Assembly: GCA_001179505.1 (NCBI GenBank)
Contig: CDMY01000185.1
Span: forward strand, 53,290 to 117,289
DNA length: 64,000 bases
Direction: 5' to 3'
From: Vitrella brassicaformis
Lineage: Eukaryota > Sar > Vitrellaceae
How positions within the stretch are numbered: the stretch's first letter is position 1; every line of letters begins with the position of its first letter. The notes beneath the pieces were generated by a model, which worked only from the letters and a program-made list of their open reading frames with translations, was not told the origin of the DNA and ran no database searches. Below are positions 58,971 to 64,000 of this stretch, in pieces. Position numbers and translations under genes: made by a program.

Positions 58971-59005
<35 letters not shown>

Positions 59006-61640
59006 TGTCCCCTCTTGCGCACCTTCTCCCTGGCGCCTTTGATCTGGTTGGCCATGACGTCGTCCGGCACGTGCAGGAACCTCTTTGGCTTGTCGTCAGC
59101 GGCAGCCTGCAGCAGCAGGTCGATCGCCGTCAGCCGGCACTGCTTCCTGCAACCACATAGTCAGGTGATCACGGAGAGAGAGATGTCAGGTGTCCATGTG
59201 TGTGGATGGTGGCAGGGCCGAGTAAGGGGTACTGACTGTACCTGTCAGCCACAAAGATGATGACAGGTTTGTCGGGCGACTTGGTCTTGATGGCCTGGTA
59301 GACGGTCTTGCCCATTGCCAGCAGGCGGCTGCCGCGGTAGTACATGTCGAAGCCTGACAGAACAAATCACACCACATCACATCACACAAGCCATGTGGGT
59401 TGGTTGCGGCGACACTGCTCGTCGCACAGACGCACCGTAGATGGCGATTTCCAGGGGGACAGTGCGGATGTTGGGGCCAAAGTTGAAGAGGTTGGTGCTG
59501 CCCGCGCCGATCCACTCAGCCACATCCTGTGACAGTGACAGGAAGACACACACACATCGGTGGAGTGGCATCCCTCCATCCATCCATGGCTGTGTGTGGC
59601 GGCACCGCACCTTGGCGTTGGACAGAGAGCATGCCAGTCCGAGTATGCGGATAGACTGGTTCGTCTGGGCGGAGATGTACCGCATACGCGACACGCACAC
59701 CTCCATCGTCGGGCCGACCTGTGTGTGAGTGAGTCGCACACAGACAGCATCCATCGTAAGGGGGTGGGGGTGGGGGTGGATGGTGTTCCGGTCTCTCTCT
59801 CTCTCTCTGTGTGTGTGTCTCACTTCGGAGTCCAGCAGCTGCAGCTCGTCCGCAATGAACAACCGCAGCTGCGTCGCCACCTTCTTGCTTCGCCACCTGC
59901 ATACACACACACACACACACATACACACACGAGCCCTCAGACACACATCCCAAGACGAAGTGGTGGACCTTCGTGAGATGAGGTCCCATTTGTCGGGTGT
60001 GGTGATGAAGATGTGGGACTGCTCGAGTATCTTGAGGTCGGTGTTGAGGTCCCCCGTCGGCTCGTTGACCCGCAGCCCCAGCTTGCCGAACTTGGCGGAC
60101 CACTCGGCGAAGCGCTCGCGGGCCGTCAGCTCGTAGGGCGCCATGTATACGCAGCGCTTCAAACCTGCACACACACACACAGAGAGAGAGAGATCGATCG
60201 ATGCATCCATCCATCCATCCATTGTCCGGTGGTGGGAGGGAGTATACCATCGCCTTTGAGCATCCGGAGGATTGCGAACTCTGCGCAGATGATTTTGCCG
60301 GCGGCCGGTGAGGCGCAGATGAGGACGTTGTCGCCGGAGCTGTAGAGCGACGAGAAGACCTGTGTCTGTATGGGGTTGAAGAACTTGATGGACGACGAGT
60401 AGAGGGCCTCGGCCTCGGGGAACCGCAGAGCTGTCACGGGCAGCGGCTGCAGGTCCAGCAACTCTGAAGGACACAAGGACACACAGAAAAAGGTGTGATG
60501 CTTCCATTGTTCCTCTCTCTCCCTCTCTCTCTCTGCGTGTGTGTGTGTGTGTGTGTGCTGCATGCCTGTGTGAGGCGGGTTCTTCTCAGGCAGGATGAGG
60601 CTCTTGAAGGACACCGGCAGCAGTGACTCGGCGTGCAGCCACCGGTCGGAGACCACCCGGATGAAGTACTGGGGCGGCAGGGGGTCCATCACGGGCACCG
60701 TGAAGTTGACTGTGTGCTCCTCCTCCACACCTCGCTGGGTCAGCAGGAAGATCTACACACACACACACGGGGAGCTTTGGTATGTGTTTGTTGCCGTGGT
60801 CTCTCTCTCTCTCTCTCTCCGTTGCATGCCTCGTGGTGGAGGATGGTCTCGCCGTCGACATCCTCGACAAAGATCCAAAAGGGCTCGGCAGTGCCGTGAA
60901 TCTGACCACCACACCGCCACACACACACACACCACCCATCCGCACAAACCACCACACACCACACCCACTGGCCGGCACCGAATCCGAATGCCGAATGCTC
61001 ACCTTGGGATCCCACTGGAAGTCCGGCGTGATGGTGAGCTCCACCAGCAGACACGACCGTGTGATGGGCTGGACGTACGCCGAGAGGTCGAGCTTCGGGA
61101 ACTGGTGGATGAATCTGTGGATCTTCTTGCCCAGGTTGGGGAGGCGCAGGAGCTCGCCGATCTCGGTGGACGAGAGGTCGTAGTACCGCTCCCATGAGAA
61201 ATCCTTCTTCTCCATTTTGCGCAGGATGGGCTCCTCCAGGTTGAACTGCCGCATGGGCGTCATCGAGGCCCACATGCGCTTGTCGATCATCTTGCAGAAG
61301 GAGAGAGCCCGGTGGGCGAGGGCGGCCCAGCCACGCTTGAGGCAGATCTCGTATATGGCTCGCATAATCCGGCCGGCATTCTGCTGCACGTAAACCTGAG
61401 TAGACACTCCACGCAGCAGGGAGGGCACGTGTGTGGCTGGGCTGGCTGGTTGTGCCGTTCGTTTGGTCTTTGGCTGGCTGACCATACCATGTCCGCCATG
61501 AGTGCGAATCCCTCGAGCTTGAGCTTGGAGATGTAGGCCTGGAGCAGCACGTTGACCTTGGACGAGGCCGTCTTTTCCTCCATCGAACCCTTCACCGGCA
61601 CAGGCACCTGTCACACCACACAACACAGGACACAGTCGTC

Positions 61641-61677
<37 letters not shown>

Positions 61678-63399
61678 TGTGTTTGTGGTGGGGGGATGGG
61701 TACACACCCGCTCGACGAGCTTGAGTAGCTCGACCTTCTCCTCCTCTCTCACAGGGATGTACTTGAACTCATTGGAGAGGGAGAACAGACGCAGCAGCTC
61801 GATGTCAGACATCGACGGCTGATGGACACACACACAGAAAGGGACACAGAGAGATAGGGACGCCATGAGGGCGGCTCATTATGGGCGGATTTGTTTGTGT
61901 GTGTGCGCCTGCCTTGAGGTGCTCGTTGAAAGCGGCGATGGTGGGGTGCTTGATGTAGTAGTGAGAAGCCACCTGACCTAGTGTGGTCGACTGCACACAC
62001 ATACACACACACACAGACACACACACCGCGGGAGACAAAGAGAATACCACCAAATCCCTCACCCACCGCCCACCCAAATCCACTCACCGCCACGTTGCCC
62101 GTCCGCTTGTCGTACTTGATGAGCTGGTGCTTGTCGAGCAGCATCAGGGCCGAGTGCACCAGGTCAGTCCGCCGCTGCAGCAGCAGGTCGTCCTCCTGCT
62201 TCTCCTCCTCGGTGAAGCCATAGAGCGGCGGATTGCGGTACATCCGCACGTAGAGGTACGTGTAGCCCAGCCAGTTGACGGCATCGGCTCGCGACTGGAT
62301 GGTGCCTGCGTCAGACACACACACACACACACACAGAGGGGTGTTTGTGGGGTGGGTGCTGGTAGGTGTACCTAGGACGATTTCGGCGTTGAGGATGTCT
62401 GGGAGCAGTGAGATGAGCTGCGACTCGATGGGCAGCTGCTGGTTGTTGAGCGAGAGGTAGTACTGCAGCTCGGACTGGTTCGTGATGATGATGCCGTGAC
62501 CTGCACACACACACACACACACAGGCGTGCACCACCCCACCCCCTGTGCCTCCCTCTGCACGCACCTTCTTTGTCGAATTGCGGTCTGCCGGCTCGTCCC
62601 ATCATCTGCATGATGTCCATGGGCGACAGCTCCGACCAGGCGCCCTTCTCGGGCATGTACACCTGAGTGCCCTTGATAATGACGGTGTGGGCGGGCAGAT
62701 TCACACCCCACGCCAGGGTCGACGTCGAGACCAACACCTACCCCACCACACACACACACACGTGACAGAGAGGGAGGGAGGGAGAGAGAGAGAGAGAGAA
62801 GGCGTGTGTTGTGTGTACCGACCTGTATGTGTCTGTCGTAGAAGAGGTCCTCGATGAGCTTCCTGTCCTTGCGGGAGAGGCCGGCGTGGTGGATGCCGAA
62901 CCCGTAGGGCAGCAGCTCCTTTATCTCGGGCGTCTGCATGTCCTCCGCCTCGGCCTGCAGCACCTCCCGAGACGCCGGACTGTCCTGCAGGAACCGAGCC
63001 AGCGTGTCGTTCTGCATTGCCAAGTCGCGGATGGCCCGGGCCGTCTTGGCTGATAGATACGTATCGTCACACACGCACACACAGGGACAGACTGAGAGAG
63101 GGGGGGAGGGGGAGGGGGTGTTCGCGTGTGAGGCTCACCGGTTTCCTTCCTCGAGTGGACAAACACTAGGACCTGTTTCTTGCCGGCCTTTTCCATGACC
63201 TTCTCGTAGGTGACCTCGTTCATGGTGTTGAACCGCTTGATGGCCTTCTTCTCCTTGACACCGATGTACTCCTGCTCCAGCGGGACGGGCCGGTAGTGCG
63301 CCCCGAAGTGATAGAGGCCCTTCTTGATGTCCACACGCATGAAGACGGCCACGTCCTCGTAGTTGGGCAGAGTGGCTGAGAGGCCCACCTGCACACACA

Positions 63400-63435
<36 letters not shown>

Positions 63436-64000
63436 CAGGGACAGAGGGAGGGGTGTGTGTGGTTGTGCGGTGGAGGAGGGCGGTGGGGAGGGAGGGATTA
63501 CCAGTCTGATTCGCTCCTGGCTGGTCTCGATTTGCCTGATGGTGCGCGCCACGATGGACTCGAGCACCGGGCCTCGCGAGTCGTGCAGCAGGTGGACCTC
63601 GTCGATGATGATCAGCCGCACCAGCTGCGTGTAGGTCCTGTCCCCTGCTTTCCGGGTGATGATGTCCCACTTCTCTGTGAGATGAGATATGCACACACAC
63701 ACACCGTTCGTTCCTTGCTGGTGGGCGTCCTAGCCAGGCCTAGCTGACACACTTACCAGGTGTGCAGACGATGACCTGCGTCTCGTCGATTTGGGCACGG
63801 GTGAGCTGCACAACACAACACACATGCCGAATCTATCCTTCCTGGAACACCCTCGCTGTGCCATCCCACTCCGGTGAGCTCCTTACCGAGACGTCACCGG
63901 TGAGCTCCCGCACAGTGATGCCGTAACACGCTGCACACACACACAGACGTCACCGCAACAGCGTGAGCCCTTCCCTGCTGGCGGGGTGTGTCTCTGTGGG
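56169..64000 (-). CDS. BRR2: U5 snRNP helicase BRR2/SNRNP200 (5' end outside window)
   Basis: Spliceosomal Ski2-like RNA helicase that unwinds U4/U6. Partial: about 1,500 C-terminal residues in more than 20 exons; the gene enters at the right edge within the first cassette. Cassette 1: [21 protein letters not shown] box (63592-63603), [45 protein letters not shown], then a Sec63 domain ([15 protein letters not shown]). Cassette 2: the P-loop position reads ASPAAGKI (about 60290-60320) and motif II reads DELQ (59839-59850); [20 protein letters not shown] and [12 protein letters not shown] follow, then a second Sec63 domain ending [19 protein letters not shown] and a stop at 56169. Two full cassettes each followed by Sec63 is the BRR2 layout. 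The degenerate second cassette fits the family, where only the first is an active helicase. Confidence 0.95.

Overview
This is nuclear DNA of a GC-rich protist. Nearly every gene is cut by many short introns (about 40-130 nt) with GT-AG borders. Most introns carry (CA)n, (TG)n, (GA)n or (CCAG)n tracts. The gene content is plainly eukaryotic: kinesin, the spliceosomal helicase BRR2, a JmjC histone demethylase, ABCF3/GCN20, YVH1 phosphatase, PRA1 and a cyclic-nucleotide-binding protein. Intron style, base composition and the multi-domain membrane receptors suggest an alveolate/chromerid alga such as Vitrella. That placement is inference; no marker gene here proves it. There is one assembly gap (300 N, 24948-25247).

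Layout, left to right: kinesin with long coiled coil (-, 3' end off the window); unknown protein (-); unknown protein ending in -CFPCC (+); small secreted-like protein (+); membrane protein (+); signal-peptide protein (-); two-TM receptor with a Cache-like ectodomain (+); cysteamine/cysteine dioxygenase ADO/PCO (-); JmjC demethylase (+); TPR protein (-); very large receptor with glycine-betaine-binding-like domain, cysteine-rich ephrin-receptor-like repeats and multi-TM region (+); PRA1 (-); ABCF3/GCN20 (+); secreted protein with an acidic heptad repeat (+); coiled-coil protein (-); FAD monooxygenase (+); cyclic-nucleotide-binding protein (+); YVH1/DUSP12 (-); secreted S74 chaperone-domain protein (+); BRR2 (-, 5' end off the window).

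From 10 kb onward, minus and plus genes alternate so that seven pairs start head to head with about 90-400 bp between start codons. Shared promoters are therefore likely. The most suggestive pair is the thiol dioxygenase and the JmjC demethylase (182 bp apart), two O2-dependent iron enzymes. Other pairs start at 10791/10925, 16743/16832, 29834/30095, 38979/39206, 46361/46767 and 53976/54189.

The most novel material is: (1) the roughly 1,700-residue receptor at 30095-37143; (2) the two-TM Cache-type receptor at 16832-20238; (3) the secreted acidic coiled-coil-like protein at 43160-44845; (4) the small secreted S74 protein at 54189-55213; (5) introns whose 5' part is (CA)n and 3' part (TG)n, able to pair with each other. 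Gene models were built by hand from reading-frame continuity across GT-AG borders; several were checked to keep phase throughout, but none is supported by transcript data.
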